This document shows, in pieces, positions 5,141 to 5,607 of a stretch of 5,607 nucleotides of DNA. This DNA comes from Acidobacteriota bacterium (GTDB lineage Bacteria; Acidobacteriota; Vicinamibacteria; Vicinamibacterales; CAVVIG01). Every line of letters begins with the position of its first letter. The first letter of the stretch is position 1. Under the pieces are notes generated by a model. The model worked only from the letters and a program-made list of their open reading frames with translations, was not told the origin of the DNA and did not search any database. A program made the translations under genes and the position numbers. The stretch is from assembly GCA_016195295.1 (NCBI GenBank), contig JACPZV010000246.1, forward strand, positions 1 to 5,607, in the 5' to 3' direction.

Positions 5141-5607
5141 ATGACCGATCTCGTGTTCTTCTACGGCACGCTCATGAGTGGGTTCGAGCGCCCGGGCCGC
5201 TCGGGCATCGATTCGCAGCTCGCGCCCATCGGGCGGGGTTGGATTCCCGCCGCGCTCTTCGATCTGGGGATCTACCCGGCGGCAGTTCCAGCCTCCGACA
5301 GCCGCGTGTGGGGTGAATTGCACCGCATGCGCGACGTGTCGGCCGTGCTCAGTGCGCTCGACGAGATCGAGGGCTACAGAGCGGAGGAACCAGACACCAG
5401 CCTGTATCACCGCGTCGAGACACCGGTCACGCTAAAAAATTTCTTGCACTTCTATGTCCCATTGGCGATGACCTCGCTCTTGGTTTTGTTAGTTCAACCG
5501 ATCGGCAGCGCCGCGCTCAGCCGCATGCCGAATGCGCTTCCTTCCCTCGCCGTCTGGCCCGTGCTCGCGGGCTTAGTTTTCTTGGTGCGGAGCATGGGAC
5601 TCGCGTA
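5141..5607 (+). CDS. Gamma-glutamylcyclotransferase-like N-terminus fused in frame to a transporter-like membrane segment (partial)
   Basis: The frame is open from ATG 5141 to the right edge (155 full codons). Residues 1-98 look like the gamma-glutamylcyclotransferase/AIG2 family (PF06094 type): substrate-loop YGTL (8-11) after a first beta strand, a VWGEL strand (57-60 region), then LDEIEGYR with Glu77 as the likely catalytic acid by comparison with family members, and the Y-x-R motif YHR (89-91). A normal member runs on for another strand and helix to about 120-150 residues. Here, after VETPVTL, the sequence becomes strongly hydrophobic (from KNFLHFYVPLAMTS, residue 99), with two probable membrane spans at about 102-121 and 135-150. 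This part resembles MATE/ANKH-like transporters. Such a fusion is not known to me, so this is probably a broken gene or an assembly join. No strong ribosome site precedes ATG 5141. Confidence 0.75.
   Translation, partial: MTDLVFFYGTLMSGFERPGRSGIDSQLAPIGRGWIPAALFDLGIYPAAVPASDSRVWGELHRMRDVSAVLSALDEIEGYRAEEPDTSLYHRVETPVTLKNFLHFYVPLAMTSLLVLLVQPIGSAALSRMPNALPSLAVWPVLAGLVFLVRSMGLA
5432..5607 (+). pseudogene. Internal fragment of a MATE/ANKH-like membrane transporter
   Basis: From the CTA codon at 5432 the frame reads as a membrane protein: FLHFYVPLAMTSLLVLLVQP, then SAALSRMPNALPSLAVWPVL and FLVRSMGLA up to the edge. The wording resembles a segment of multidrug/oligosaccharidyl-lipid/polysaccharide-type flippases or ANKH-like transporters, judged from memory only. 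It has no start codon context, promoter or ribosome site of its own and is joined to the cyclotransferase frame. Leucine codons here are TTA or TTG in 7 of 14 cases, against 1 of 9 in the preceding part. The remainder lies outside the window. Confidence 0.5.

Overview
The window is GC-rich, plus-strand bacterial DNA. It has tightly packed co-directional genes, strong G/C preference at third codon positions, and GTG or ATG starts with weak Shine-Dalgarno sites. Gene style and the seven-base spacer repeats would fit an environmental Acidobacteriota (Vicinamibacteria-like) genome. That placement is an inference from general familiarity; no marker gene here proves it.

Layout: (1) positions 2-196 hold the C-terminal end of a probable HD-superfamily hydrolase, followed by a GC-rich hairpin. 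(2) Positions 272-3919 hold a four-gene ABC-2 export operon in the order ATPase, permease, ATPase, permease. The second permease and its ATPase overlap by ATGA, and so do the first permease and the second ATPase. (3) Positions 3986-5023 hold a membrane-anchored extracytoplasmic protein of unknown function, possibly with its own promoter inside the end of the preceding permease gene. (4) A 117-base intergenic region carries a small hairpin and a good sigma70-type promoter. (5) From 5141 to the right edge runs an open frame that starts as a gamma-glutamylcyclotransferase-like protein and changes in frame, near residue 98, into a hydrophobic transporter-like sequence.

The four ABC genes probably build one or two exporters: two cytoplasmic nucleotide-binding subunits with different C-terminal extensions, each paired with a six-helix permease. 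The substrate cannot be read from the sequence. The anchored protein downstream may work with the exporter, but the only evidence is position.

Two things go beyond routine annotation. The two places in the operon that precede a gene without a tight SD-driven overlap (1210-1244 and 2089-2165) are made of seven-base tandem repeats. The larger one lies just inside a possible start codon, so copy-number change would shift the frame, and its complement has six regularly spaced GGG tracts. Second, the in-frame chimera at about 5432 looks like a recombination or assembly breakpoint, with a shift in leucine codon choice exactly there.
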